Shown piece by piece: positions 8,109 through 15,662 of a stretch of DNA of 64,000 nt. Every line of letters starts with the position of its first letter. Positions within the stretch are counted from its first letter, which is position 1. A program made the position numbers and the translations under genes. Below the pieces are notes generated by a model. That model made no database searches. It was not told the DNA's origin and saw only the letters and a list, made by a program, of their open reading frames with translations. Source of the stretch: Actinoplanes utahensis (GTDB lineage Bacteria; Actinomycetota; Actinomycetes; Mycobacteriales; Micromonosporaceae); assembly GCF_016862455.1 (NCBI RefSeq), contig NZ_BOMZ01000094.1, positions 1 to 64,000 on the forward strand. Reading direction: 5' to 3'.

Positions 8109-8763
8109 CCTTCGCGCCGTGCCACAGCAGCGTCCCCCAGACCGCGGCCGAGTCGGCGAGGGCGCTGAAGTGTGAGCCCTCGTTGCCGTCCAGGTACCGG
8201 GTCGGGACGGTGACCTGGTCGATCGGCACGTTCCGGGCGGCCGCGTCGACGAGCATCTTCATCTCGTAGTCGAAACCGTCGCCGGGGATCGTGCCGAGCC
8301 GGCCCAGCAGGTCCGCCGGCAGGCCGCGCAGCCCGGTCTGGGTGTCCGGCACGTGGTGGCCGGTCATCGCACGGAACAGCCAGCCGGTGAGGGTGTTGCC
8401 GAACCGGCTGCGCGGCGGCATCCGGTCGAGATCCCGGACGCCCAGCACGATCCGGCCGGGACGGACGTGCCCGGCGACCCGGCGGATGTCGGCGGCCCGG
8501 TGCTGACCGTCGGCGTCCGCGCACACCACATCGGAGCCCGGGTGCTGCCGCCGGACGTACGCCAGACCGGTCTTCAGGGCCGCCCCCTTGCCCCGGTTGA
8601 CCGAATGCGTGAGGACGGTGCAGCCGAGCTCCGGCACGGCTCCGGGTCCGCTGCCGTCGTCGACGACGACGATGTGGCCGGCGGGCGTGCCGCCGGCGAT
8701 CAGTTCCGTGACGAGTTCGCCGAGGGCGGGACCGGGACGGAACACGGGCAACAGGACGATCAT
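8083..8763 (-). CDS. Family 2 glycosyltransferase (dolichol-phosphate-mannose-synthase-like)
   Basis: A 226-residue GT-A fold enzyme. Motifs: N-terminal MIVLLPVFRP, nucleotide-binding HIVVVDDGSG (residues ~30-39), metal-binding ADADGQH (~80), GVRDLDRMPPRSRFGNTLTG, and the acceptor region DTQTGLRGLP with DGFDYEMKML. These match polyprenyl-phosphate glucosyl/mannosyltransferases. It likely transfers a hexose from UDP/GDP-sugar to a lipid carrier for envelope glycan or teichoic acid decoration (family knowledge). There are no transmembrane tails, so it may act with a membrane partner encoded elsewhere. An L,D-transpeptidase gene lies 50 bp upstream on the same strand. Confidence 0.85.
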   Translation of the reverse strand: MIVLLPVFRPGPALGELVTELIAGGTPAGHIVVVDDGSGPGAVPELGCTVLTHSVNRGKGAALKTGLAYVRRQHPGSDVVCADADGQHRAADIRRVAGHVRPGRIVLGVRDLDRMPPRSRFGNTLTGWLFRAMTGHHVPDTQTGLRGLPADLLGRLGTIPGDGFDYEMKMLVDAAARNVPIDQVTVPTRYLDGNEGSHFSALADSAAVWGTLLWHGAKVRTRTAES

Positions 8764-8813
8764 GTGCGGGGGTCTCCTTGACTGCGGGCTGCCGGGACCC
8801 CCTCTCTACCCAA

Positions 8814-10043
8814 TCAGTCGCGTCCGTACTTGTCGAACGGCACGGTCCAGTCGCCGAGACCGTTCCAGATCGGCAGCTTGCGCGGGCTGTTCACCACGTC
8901 CACGACGTCGCCGAGGATGAAGTTCTCGTACACCCACTCGGCGTCGGCGGTGCTCAGGTTGATGCAGCCGTGCGACCGGTTCTGCCGGCCCAGCGCCGGG
9001 TTCCACGGGGCGGCGTGCAGGAACTCGCCGGAGTACGAGATACGGGTGCAGTACTCGACGTTCTCCGTCACGTAGTGGTTCGGGTCGTTCGGGTCGGAGA
9101 TGCCGTAACTGGCCGAGCTCATCGTGTGCTTGCGCTTCTTCTCCAGCACGATGTGCGGGCCGCCCGCGGTCCAGTAGTTGATGTACTCGCCGCTCGGCGT
9201 CGTGGTGCCGCCACCCTTGCCGAGGCTGCTCTTCATCGTCCGGACCAGCTTGCCGTTGATGTAGACCTTGGTCATGTGGGTGCGGTTGTCGGCGATCGCG
9301 ATCAGCTGGCGGCCGATCTCGAAGTTGGTGGACGCGTTCTTCGACCCGTACACGTTCTTGCCCAGCTTGACACCGAACACGTTGACGCTCACCTTGATCG
9401 ACGTGCCGGCCGCCCAGTACTTCGCCGGCCGCCAGTGCACGGTCCGGTCGTCCTTCCAGTAGAACTTGCCCTGCACCTTCGGCAGCGTGGTGATCTCGAT
9501 GGCCTTCTCCGCGGCGGCCTTGTCGACCGCCCGGCTGAACGCGACGATCACCGGCTGGCCCGCGCCGTACGTCTTCCCGGCCTTGAGCGACGCCAGCCCG
9601 TTGGCCTGGAACGCCACCTTCGCCGTGGTGCCCGGCTTCAGCGTGGTGAAGCTGCTGGTCTTGGTGGCCGCCGCGCCGGAGCTGTCCACGGCCGTGACGC
9701 TCACCTGGTACTTCTTGTTGTAGTCCAGGTCCGCGGTGGACCGCCACGTCCCGTCCGGCTGCATCTCGCCGGCGATCTTCGTGGCGCCGTTGGTGACGGT
9801 GACCGTCTGCAACGTGCCGGACTCGGCGGCGACGACGATCGGCTTCACCGGAGACCACCCGGTGGCGTTGGGCGCGGGCGTGACGCTCAGCTTGACCGGC
9901 ACGGTCACCTGCGCGGCCTCGGTCACCGGCTCGACCCAGGCGGAGGCCTCCTTCTTCTCCGCGGTGGTGCATCCCGCCGTCGTCGCGGCGGCCACACCGA
10001 GCGCGCCGATGATCACCCTACGTCGCCTCATCATGACCCTCAT
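8814..10043 (-). CDS. L,D-transpeptidase lipoprotein with Ig-like domains
   Basis: A 409-residue exported enzyme that forms 3-3 cross-links in peptidoglycan. The N-terminus has RRRR followed by a hydrophobic stretch and lipobox TAGC (Cys ~25). Two bacterial Ig-like domains follow (about residues 45-245), then a YkuD catalytic domain ending near residue 385. The catalytic motif is HGCINLSTADAEWVY, preceded by the conserved EFLHAAPWNP; Cys is near residue 358. The architecture matches mycobacterial LdtMt2-type enzymes (two Ig domains plus YkuD). All catalytic residues (His, Ser/Gly, Cys, Asn) are present. It is transcribed toward the GT2 gene. Confidence 0.93.
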   Translation of the reverse strand: MRVMMRRRRVIIGALGVAAATTAGCTTAEKKEASAWVEPVTEAAQVTVPVKLSVTPAPNATGWSPVKPIVVAAESGTLQTVTVTNGATKIAGEMQPDGTWRSTADLDYNKKYQVSVTAVDSSGAAATKTSSFTTLKPGTTAKVAFQANGLASLKAGKTYGAGQPVIVAFSRAVDKAAAEKAIEITTLPKVQGKFYWKDDRTVHWRPAKYWAAGTSIKVSVNVFGVKLGKNVYGSKNASTNFEIGRQLIAIADNRTHMTKVYINGKLVRTMKSSLGKGGGTTTPSGEYINYWTAGGPHIVLEKKRKHTMSSASYGISDPNDPNHYVTENVEYCTRISYSGEFLHAAPWNPALGRQNRSHGCINLSTADAEWVYENFILGDVVDVVNSPRKLPIWNGLGDWTVPFDKYGRD

Positions 10044-10247
10044 CCATGGCCGCGTCGATCACACCTGCAAAGGCGTCATAGTGACAGATGAGGATCCGGC
10101 CCGGTATCCCCCGCGCGTACCCCACCCGGGACCGCCGGCGACGGCGCGGATCACCCTCCCGCCTGCCACCCGGCAGGGATTCCCGGCAATCGGTACGGGC
10201 CCGGCCGCACCGCCCGGACCGCCCGCGGACCGGGCAGGATGCCGGGC

Positions 10248-10700
10248 ATGACCGACCTGATCACGGTGCGCCGCGCCGGAACCGCCGATCTGCCCGAGGC
10301 CGCCGCGCTGTTCGCCGGGTACCTCGACTTCTATCAGCGCCCGGCCCCGCCCGAGCGGGTCCTCGCCTTCCTGCGGGAGCGGCAGGAGCGCGGTGAGGCG
10401 GTGCTGCTGCTGGCCCGCGCCCAGGACGGCACGCCGGCCGGGTTCGTCAACGTCTACCCGACCTTCTCGTCGCTGTCCATGGCGCCGGTGTGGACGCTCA
10501 ACGACCTGTTCGTCGCGCCCACGGCCCGGCGCACCGGCGCCGGGCGGGCCCTGGTGCGGGCCTGTGCGGCCGAGGCGCGGGCCGCCGGCGCCGTGGGGGT
10601 CCAGCTGCAGACCGCACCGGACAACCTCGCCGCGCAGGCCCTCTACCGGGCCGAGGGATTCGAGCCGGACGCCTTCGCCGCCTACTACCTGTCGCTCTGA
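10248..10700 (+). CDS. GNAT-family N-acetyltransferase
   Basis: A 150-residue acetyltransferase. The acetyl-CoA-binding motif A is LNDLFVAPTARRTGAGRALV (R/Q-x-x-G-x-G/A as ARRTGAGRAL), and motif B contains LYRAEGFEPDAFAAYYL. Substrate unknown. ATG at 10248 is preferred over ATG at 10239 because an AGGA sits 8 bases before it. The stop codon is followed in the same frame by an MmyB-like remnant. Confidence 0.88.
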   Translation: MTDLITVRRAGTADLPEAAALFAGYLDFYQRPAPPERVLAFLRERQERGEAVLLLARAQDGTPAGFVNVYPTFSSLSMAPVWTLNDLFVAPTARRTGAGRALVRACAAEARAAGAVGVQLQTAPDNLAAQALYRAEGFEPDAFAAYYLSL

Positions 10701-11048
10701 CGGGCCGCGCTGGTCACCGACCTGCGCGGGGCGGCCGCCCGCTATCCGGCCGACGCCGGGCTGCGCGATCTGGTGACGGATCTGCGGGCGGCGAGCGAGG
10801 ACTTCGCCCGGTTGTGGGACGGCGGCACGGTGGCCGTCCACGGGTCCGGCAGCAAGACCGTGCGCCATCCCGAGGTCGGCACGTTCACCGTCGACTGCGA
10901 CGTGCTGACCGCGCCCGGTGGCGACGTGCGGATCGTCGCCTACACGGCGGCGCCCGGCAGCGACTCCGCCGAGCGCCTCAAGCTGTTGAACGTGATCGGC
11001 ACCCAGGTCCTGTCGCCCGTTGCGAACGAGCCCCGCGGCATCCTGTGA
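10701..11048 (+). pseudogene. C-terminal remnant of an XRE/MmyB-like regulator
   Basis: Directly after the GNAT stop the same frame reads RAALVTDLRGAAARYPADAG, LRDLVTDLRAASEDFARLWD, then KTVRHPEVGTFTVDCDVLTA and RIVAYTAAPGSDSAERLKLL. This is the MmyB-type ligand-binding domain found at the C-terminus of actinobacterial XRE regulators (R/H-x-HP-x-VG signature). No helix-turn-helix part or ribosome binding site lies upstream, so only the back half survives. An internal ATG at 10773 would give 91 residues but is not convincing as a gene start. Confidence 0.65.
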
Positions 11049-11238
11049 CCCGTTGCACATCACGTCCGCTTTTGGTGGCTTCGCACCACCGATCGGGCGC
11101 CGAAAAAAGCTAACTGGTAAACGATCGTTAAAGCATTGAGAACGACGGCCGGATCCGCTTGCGGAGCTCCGGTAGGTTCTGCCGTGCCGGCCATTCTCGG
11201 GAGATCCCCGGAATCCGACGAGCAGAGGAGAACCAACC

Positions 11239-11274
11239 ATGCGCTTGCCATTCACCCTGATCAGGACCGGCTGA
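11239..11274 (+). CDS. Short leader ORF upstream of tyrosinase operon
   Basis: An 11-residue ORF (MRLPFTLIRTG) with a strong AGAGGAG eight bases before the ATG. It lies 82 bases before melC1 and 15 bases before a perfect hairpin. The combination of a well-placed ribosome binding site, a tiny ORF and a stem-loop in front of an operon is the layout of a translational leader or attenuator. There is no run of one codon (no Tyr, Trp or Cys), so the sensed signal is unclear. Chance occurrence is possible for such a short frame. Confidence 0.45.
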   Translation: MRLPFTLIRTG

Positions 11275-11288
11275 CCGACCAAGAATCC

Positions 11289-11312
11289 GCCGGATCATAC
11301 GAATGATCCGGC
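11289..11312 (+). terminator. Hairpin between leader ORF and melC1
   Basis: A perfect 10-bp stem, GCCGGATCAT / ATGATCCGGC, with a 4-nt ACGA loop, followed by ATTTCAC rather than a strong T-run. It could act as an attenuator or weak terminator ahead of the tyrosinase genes, or protect the 5' end of the mRNA. Confidence 0.55.
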
Positions 11313-11355
11313 CATTTCACGCTGCCCGGAAATCGAATCAGAAATGGGGAATGAC

Positions 11356-11808
11356 ATGCCTGAGATCAGTCGTCGTGACGCGCTCCGATACGGGGCCGCC
11401 ACCGTCGCCGTCGCCACCGCAGTGGGTGGCGCCCAGGCCCTTTCCGGCTCCGGGTCCCCGGCCCGCGCGACACCGGCGCACCGGGACCCACGCGACTTCA
11501 CCGTGACGTACCGCGGCCGGGAGATCACCGGCGTACACGCCGGATCCGGTGACCGCAGCGCGCTGCGGGCCGGCGCCACCGGCGCCGCACACGAGGTTCA
11601 CATCGACGGCAGGCGGCTGGCCGTCATGGCGATCGCGCTGCCCGGTGGGACCGGCTACATCAGCGCCCTCAACCACTACGAGCCCGTGCTCATCGACACC
11701 GGCGGCAACCAGGACGGGCTGCTGCGGCTCGCCCGGCGGGCGGTCGACGTCCTCGGCGACCGCGAACTGACCGCCCTCGCCGGCGCGACACACGACCACG
11801 GACGCTGA
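11356..11808 (+). CDS. melC1: Tyrosinase cofactor / copper chaperone MelC1
   Basis: A 150-residue caddie protein that delivers copper to apo-tyrosinase and carries it through the Tat pathway. The N-terminus EISRRDALRYGAATVAVATA is a twin-arginine signal. The mature part has DFTVTYRGREITGVH and HEVHIDGRRLAVMAIALPGG, then TGYISALNHYEPV, the conserved MelC1 core with the histidine/tyrosine loop that enters the tyrosinase active site. GGGGA lies seven bases before the ATG at 11356; the ATG at 11344 overlaps this site and is less likely. melC2 follows after 30 bases. Confidence 0.92.
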   Translation: MPEISRRDALRYGAATVAVATAVGGAQALSGSGSPARATPAHRDPRDFTVTYRGREITGVHAGSGDRSALRAGATGAAHEVHIDGRRLAVMAIALPGGTGYISALNHYEPVLIDTGGNQDGLLRLARRAVDVLGDRELTALAGATHDHGR

Positions 11809-11838
11809 CCCACCGATCCCGGAAAGGCCTGACACACC

Positions 11839-12672
11839 ATGGGCGTACGCAAGAACGCGCGTGACCTCACCAGCGCGGAGAAGGCGGCGTTCGTCGCCGC
11901 CGTCAAACGACTCAAGGCACAGACGACCGGCCGCAACTACGACTGGTTCGTCACCACCCACATCAACTACTTCGCCGCCGTCGGTGGCGTCCGCTACGCA
12001 CACCAGTCACCGTCGTTCCTGCCCTGGCACCGGCAGTACCTGACCGAGTTCGAGAAGGCGCTCCAGGTCCTCGACCCGTCGGTGTCCCTGCCGTACTGGG
12101 ACTGGACCGGCGACCGGACGGCCACCGGCGCGCCGTTCACCGCCGACTTCATGGGTGGCACCGGCGCGGGCGGCAACGGCCCGGTCACCACCGGCCCGTT
12201 CGCCGGCGCGACCAACTGGCGGATCACCGTGAGCGCCTCCAGCGCGACGTCGCTGCGCCGGGCGCTGGCCGCCGGCGGCGCGACCCTGCCCACCGGCACC
12301 CAGGTGAACCGGGTGCTGAACGTCGCGGCGTACGACGCCGCCCCGTGGAGCAGCGCCTCGGCCACCGGCATGCGCAACATGATGGAGGGCTGGAACCGGC
12401 AGGGCGCGAACCTGCACAACGCGGTGCACGTCTGGGTCGGCGGGCACATGGCCCAGCAGGACTCGCCGAACGATCCGGTCTTCTGGCTGCACCACTGCAA
12501 CATCGACCGGCTGTGGTCGCAGTGGCAGACCCGCTGGGGCTTCGACGCCGGTCACTATCTGCCGCCCGCCGGCACCGCGGGGGTCGTCGACCTGAACGAG
12601 GAGATGCAGCCGTGGGGCGGCGTCACCCCGGCGGCGGTGCTCGACCACCGGGCGAGCTACACGTACGCCTGA
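11839..12672 (+). CDS. melC2: Tyrosinase MelC2 (type-3 copper monophenol monooxygenase)
   Basis: A 277-residue enzyme oxidising tyrosine to DOPA and dopaquinone for melanin formation. The six copper ligands are visible: CuA His41 (TTHINYF), His55 (YAHQSP), His64 (PWHRQYL); CuB His193 and His197 (NLHNAVH) and His219 (DPVFWLHHCNIDRLW). There is no signal peptide, as expected for a protein exported in complex with MelC1. Length is typical for Streptomyces-type tyrosinases. GGAAAGG precedes the ATG. The operon ends at a 17-bp stem-loop. Confidence 0.96.
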   Translation: MGVRKNARDLTSAEKAAFVAAVKRLKAQTTGRNYDWFVTTHINYFAAVGGVRYAHQSPSFLPWHRQYLTEFEKALQVLDPSVSLPYWDWTGDRTATGAPFTADFMGGTGAGGNGPVTTGPFAGATNWRITVSASSATSLRRALAAGGATLPTGTQVNRVLNVAAYDAAPWSSASATGMRNMMEGWNRQGANLHNAVHVWVGGHMAQQDSPNDPVFWLHHCNIDRLWSQWQTRWGFDAGHYLPPAGTAGVVDLNEEMQPWGGVTPAAVLDHRASYTYA

Positions 12673-12683
12673 TCGGCGCACCG

Positions 12684-12721
12684 ATCGTGTCCCGCCGGAC
12701 CCTGGTCCGGCGGGACACGAT
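12684..12721. terminator. Bidirectional terminator between melC2 and secDF
   Basis: A perfect 17-bp inverted repeat (ATCGTGTCCCGCCGGAC and its complement) with a CCTG loop, between the convergent stops of melC2 and secDF. Confidence 0.9.
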
Positions 12722-12725
12722 GCGT

Positions 12726-14975
12726 TCACCGTGCGGCCGGCACACCCCGCCGGGACTCCACCGGGGGCGGCGGGGCGGCCGGGCCCGCGCGGCGGGACTC
12801 GAACACGACGGCGAGGGGGTTCGCGACGAACACCGACGAGTACGTGCCGACGATGATGCCGACCAGCAGGGCCACCGCGAAGTCGACCAGCGAGTCGCCG
12901 CCGAGCACGGCCAGGGCGGCGAGGATGAAGATCGCGCCGAGCCCGGTGTTGACGGTCCGCGGCACGGTCTGCAGGGCGCCGGTGTTGGCGAGCCGGGCGA
13001 ACGGGGTGCGTTTCCCGCGATCGGCCCGGACCAGCTCACGGATCCGGTCGAAGGTGACGACCGAGTCGTTGACCGAGTACCCGATGACGGTGAGCAGGGC
13101 CGCCAGGAACACCCCGTCGACCGGCCGGCCCAGCCACGCGAACACCCCGACCAGGATGAGCACGTCGTGGAACATCGCCAGGACCGCGGCGGCGCCCCAC
13201 CGCCAGCGGAACCGGACAGCCAGGTAGGCGAGCTGGACGGCGAGGGCCACCGCGAGGGCGATCAGGGCGTTGCGGCGCAGTTCGGCGCCGAGCGTCGGGC
13301 CGATCTTCTCGTCCCGGAGCCGCTGAATGTCGCCGCCGCCGGCCGTGGCCAGCGCCGACCGTACCTCCGCTTCGGTGTCCTCGCCGAACCCGCCGGCCCG
13401 GACGCTGATGTTGCCGTCGCCCGAGGTGGTGACCACGGCCCGGTCCAGGCCGGCGGAGGTCACCGCGGCACGGGCGTCGTCGACCGCGAGCGGCGTGGTG
13501 GCGGCGTACTCGACGAGGCGGCCGCCGGTGAACTCGACGCCCAGGTTCAGGCCGCGGATCCCGACGCCGGCCAGTGCCAGCACCACGGACGCCAGCGCCA
13601 CGCCCAGCCACAGCCCGCGGCGGCCCATGATGTCCGGGTCGCGGCGTTCCAGGGTCCGGCGCACCCAGCCGACGCCGGCCAGGCCGCTCCAGGCCGGGCG
13701 GCGGCTCAGCCAGCGGGTGTTCACCAGCGGGGACGCCACCACCCGGGTCAGTACGAGCGCGGTGAACATGGACGCCAGCACGCCGATCGACAGGGTGACG
13801 CCGAAACCGCGGACCGGGCCGGAGGCGAGGAAGAACAGCAGGCCGGCGGCGAGCAGGGTGGTGATGTTGGAGTCGGCGATCGCGGACCAGGCGTTGCTGA
13901 AACCGGAGCGGAGGGCGGTACGCAGGCTGCGGCGGGGGCCACCGGCGGCGTACTCCTCCCGCGCTCTCTCGAAGATCAGCACGTTGGCGTCCAGGGCCAT
14001 GCCGATCGCCAGCACGAACCCGGCCAGGCCGGGCAGGGTGAGGGTGGCGCCGATCGCGAGCAGGGCGGCGTACGAGATGAGGCCGTAACAGATCAGCGCG
14101 AACGCCGCGACGCCGCCGACGATCCGGTAGACGGCGACGATGAACAGGATCGTGGCCAGCACGCCGATCAGCGCCGCCTGCGCCGACGCGTCGACGGCGG
14201 CCTTGCCCAGGCTGGGGCCGACGGTGCGCTGCTCGACGATGTCGACCGGGACGGGCAGGCCGCCGGCCCGGACCAGCAGGGCCAGGTTCTTGGCCTCGTC
14301 CTCGGTGAACGTGCCGGTGATCCGGGTCCGGCCACCGCTCATGCCCGCGCTGCAGGCGACGTCCTCGTTCACCTGCGGCGACGAGATCACCTCCCGGTCC
14401 AGGACGATCGCCACCCGCCGGGCCGGGTCGCCGGGCGGGGCGCAGGCGGCCTCGCCGGTCAGTCTGCGCCAGGCCTCGCCGCCGCCGCGGAACTCCAGGT
14501 CGACCTGCCAGCCGTTGAACTGGTCCAGGCCTGCGGTGGCGCCGCTGACCTGCTGCCCGGTGAGCGCCGCCGGGCCGAGATGCAGCGGTTCGCCCGTCTC
14601 GGACGGCAGGGTGAGCTCGGTGGCGGCGCCGCGGACGGGATGGAAGGTGAGCTGGGCGGTACGGCCGATGACCCGGACCGCCTCGGCCGGTTCGGTGACA
14701 CCGGGCAGTTCGACGATGATCCGCCGGTCCCCGGAGCGGGCCAGGGTCGGCTCGGCCACGCCGAGCTCGTCGACGCGGCGGCGCAGCACCTCCAGGGCCT
14801 CGTCGGTGGTGGACGGGGTCGCCTGGGCGAACTCACCGTCCCGGGTCTCCAGGACTATCTGGGTTCCGCCGCGCAGGTCCAGCCCGAGCCGGGGCGGGTG
14901 GGTGGCCAGCAGCCACCCCGACACCGCCAACACGACCAGGGCGAGGACCGCGCGCACGGCGTTGACGCGCGACAT
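12726..14975 (-). CDS. secDF: Fused SecDF protein-export membrane protein
   Basis: A 749-residue RND-type membrane protein joining SecD and SecF in one chain. It uses the proton gradient to pull exported proteins through SecYEG. The SecD half has TM1, the periplasmic P1 domain starting LGLDLRGGTQIVLE, and the signature AIGMALDANVLIFERAREEY near residue 325. The SecF half begins near residue 440 with NLGVEFTGGRLVEYA at ~477 and has GYSVNDSVVTFDRIRELV near 635. Twelve membrane spans are expected. AAGGAG lies about 10 bases before the ATG. Many actinobacteria also have separate secD and secF genes, so this may be a second, accessory copy. It is convergent with the tyrosinase operon. Confidence 0.94.
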   Translation of the reverse strand: MSRVNAVRAVLALVVLAVSGWLLATHPPRLGLDLRGGTQIVLETRDGEFAQATPSTTDEALEVLRRRVDELGVAEPTLARSGDRRIIVELPGVTEPAEAVRVIGRTAQLTFHPVRGAATELTLPSETGEPLHLGPAALTGQQVSGATAGLDQFNGWQVDLEFRGGGEAWRRLTGEAACAPPGDPARRVAIVLDREVISSPQVNEDVACSAGMSGGRTRITGTFTEDEAKNLALLVRAGGLPVPVDIVEQRTVGPSLGKAAVDASAQAALIGVLATILFIVAVYRIVGGVAAFALICYGLISYAALLAIGATLTLPGLAGFVLAIGMALDANVLIFERAREEYAAGGPRRSLRTALRSGFSNAWSAIADSNITTLLAAGLLFFLASGPVRGFGVTLSIGVLASMFTALVLTRVVASPLVNTRWLSRRPAWSGLAGVGWVRRTLERRDPDIMGRRGLWLGVALASVVLALAGVGIRGLNLGVEFTGGRLVEYAATTPLAVDDARAAVTSAGLDRAVVTTSGDGNISVRAGGFGEDTEAEVRSALATAGGGDIQRLRDEKIGPTLGAELRRNALIALAVALAVQLAYLAVRFRWRWGAAAVLAMFHDVLILVGVFAWLGRPVDGVFLAALLTVIGYSVNDSVVTFDRIRELVRADRGKRTPFARLANTGALQTVPRTVNTGLGAIFILAALAVLGGDSLVDFAVALLVGIIVGTYSSVFVANPLAVVFESRRAGPAAPPPPVESRRGVPAAR

Positions 14976-15088
14976 TGCGGATGCTCCTTGAGAGAGGACC
15001 CCACGCGGCGGTACGCGGTGCGCGCGGCCTGATTCTCAGACGCGGCACGCGGCAGGCACGGCGTGGGTGAAGAGGAAAGGGGGCTCGG

Positions 15089-15499
15089 CTACGCCAGGCG
15101 GCGTGGCGGCGCCCGTCCTCTCATCGCGTGCAGGAGCAGCGACGGTGTCGCGGCGCAGGTCCGCGCGGCGGCGACCGGCCACCGGAGGTGCCGGCGCGTG
15201 CCGAACAGGACGGCGGCGATCGCGGCGACGAACAGGAGCAGGGAGCAGGGTGTGGGTTTGCCGGCCAGCCGGGCCTCCGGCACCACCGGGACGGCGGCCT
15301 GCGGCGCCGCGGCGACGACCGCGGGCCTGGGCAGCTCGCCGGCGGTGGACCACTCGCCGCGGCCGACGCCGAGCAGCGAGATCCAGGCGGCGCCGAGCAC
15401 CAGGGCGAGCACGGCGGCATGCCATGCCTGCCGCACCCGCTGCTCGGCCCACACGTCCGGTTCCCCCTCCGACCGCACGAGCGTACCTCGCGCGGGCAC
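15089..15499 (-). CDS. Small two-helix membrane protein
   Basis: A 136-residue protein with two hydrophobic segments, about residues 26-45 (AWHAAVLALVLGAAWISLLG) and 84-99 (CSLLLFVAAIAAVLFG), separated by an Ala/Pro-rich extracytoplasmic loop. The second helix is followed by a basic tail (RRHLRW). No family was recognised. It lies between secDF and the divergent arabinanase. Confidence 0.55.
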   Translation of the reverse strand: MPARGTLVRSEGEPDVWAEQRVRQAWHAAVLALVLGAAWISLLGVGRGEWSTAGELPRPAVVAAAPQAAVPVVPEARLAGKPTPCSLLLFVAAIAAVLFGTRRHLRWPVAAARTCAATPSLLLHAMRGRAPPRRLA

Positions 15500-15542
15500 G
15501 CCGCCCTCGCCCGTCGATCCGGCCGTGCCGGCGCCGCCTCCC

Positions 15543-15554
15543 GTTAGCGCTCAC
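15543..15554 (+). promoter_or_regulatory. LacI-like operator 1 (GTTAGCGCTCAC)
   Basis: A near-palindrome with central CG, of the type bound by LacI/GalR regulators. It shares GTTA-NCGN-TCAC with a second copy at 15618-15629. It lies 108 bases before the arabinanase start. Confidence 0.55.
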
Positions 15555-15617
15555 AGAGGGAGCCGCAGTGACAACATTTCGGGGATGTTTCTTGACGTGG
15601 GTCGAATCGACGTGCAT

Positions 15618-15629
15618 GTTAACGATCAC
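15618..15629 (+). promoter_or_regulatory. LacI-like operator 2 (GTTAACGATCAC)
   Basis: Second copy of the GTTA-NCGN-TCAC motif, 33 bases before the ATG of the arabinanase gene. The paired sites suggest sugar-responsive repression by a LacI-family protein encoded outside this window. Confidence 0.55.
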
Positions 15630-15662
15630 ACGTTCCCTTCCCCCGTCCGCAAGGAAGTCACG

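Noticed and set aside
7418..8524. Minus-strand ORF of 368 codons containing MFS-like text
   Set aside because: Only the part at 7612-7832 is MFS-like; the rest is antisense to the transposase and MarR fragments and out of frame with the glycosyltransferase.
12345..15032. Very long plus-strand open frame opposite secDF and running over melC2
   Set aside because: It is the high-GC antisense shadow of secDF and melC2; the product is Arg/Gly/Asp-rich with no domains.
15063..15662. Extended N-terminus of the arabinanase frame
   Set aside because: The signal peptide starts at 15663, after both operators; the upstream frame is non-coding in character and overlaps an opposite-strand membrane gene.
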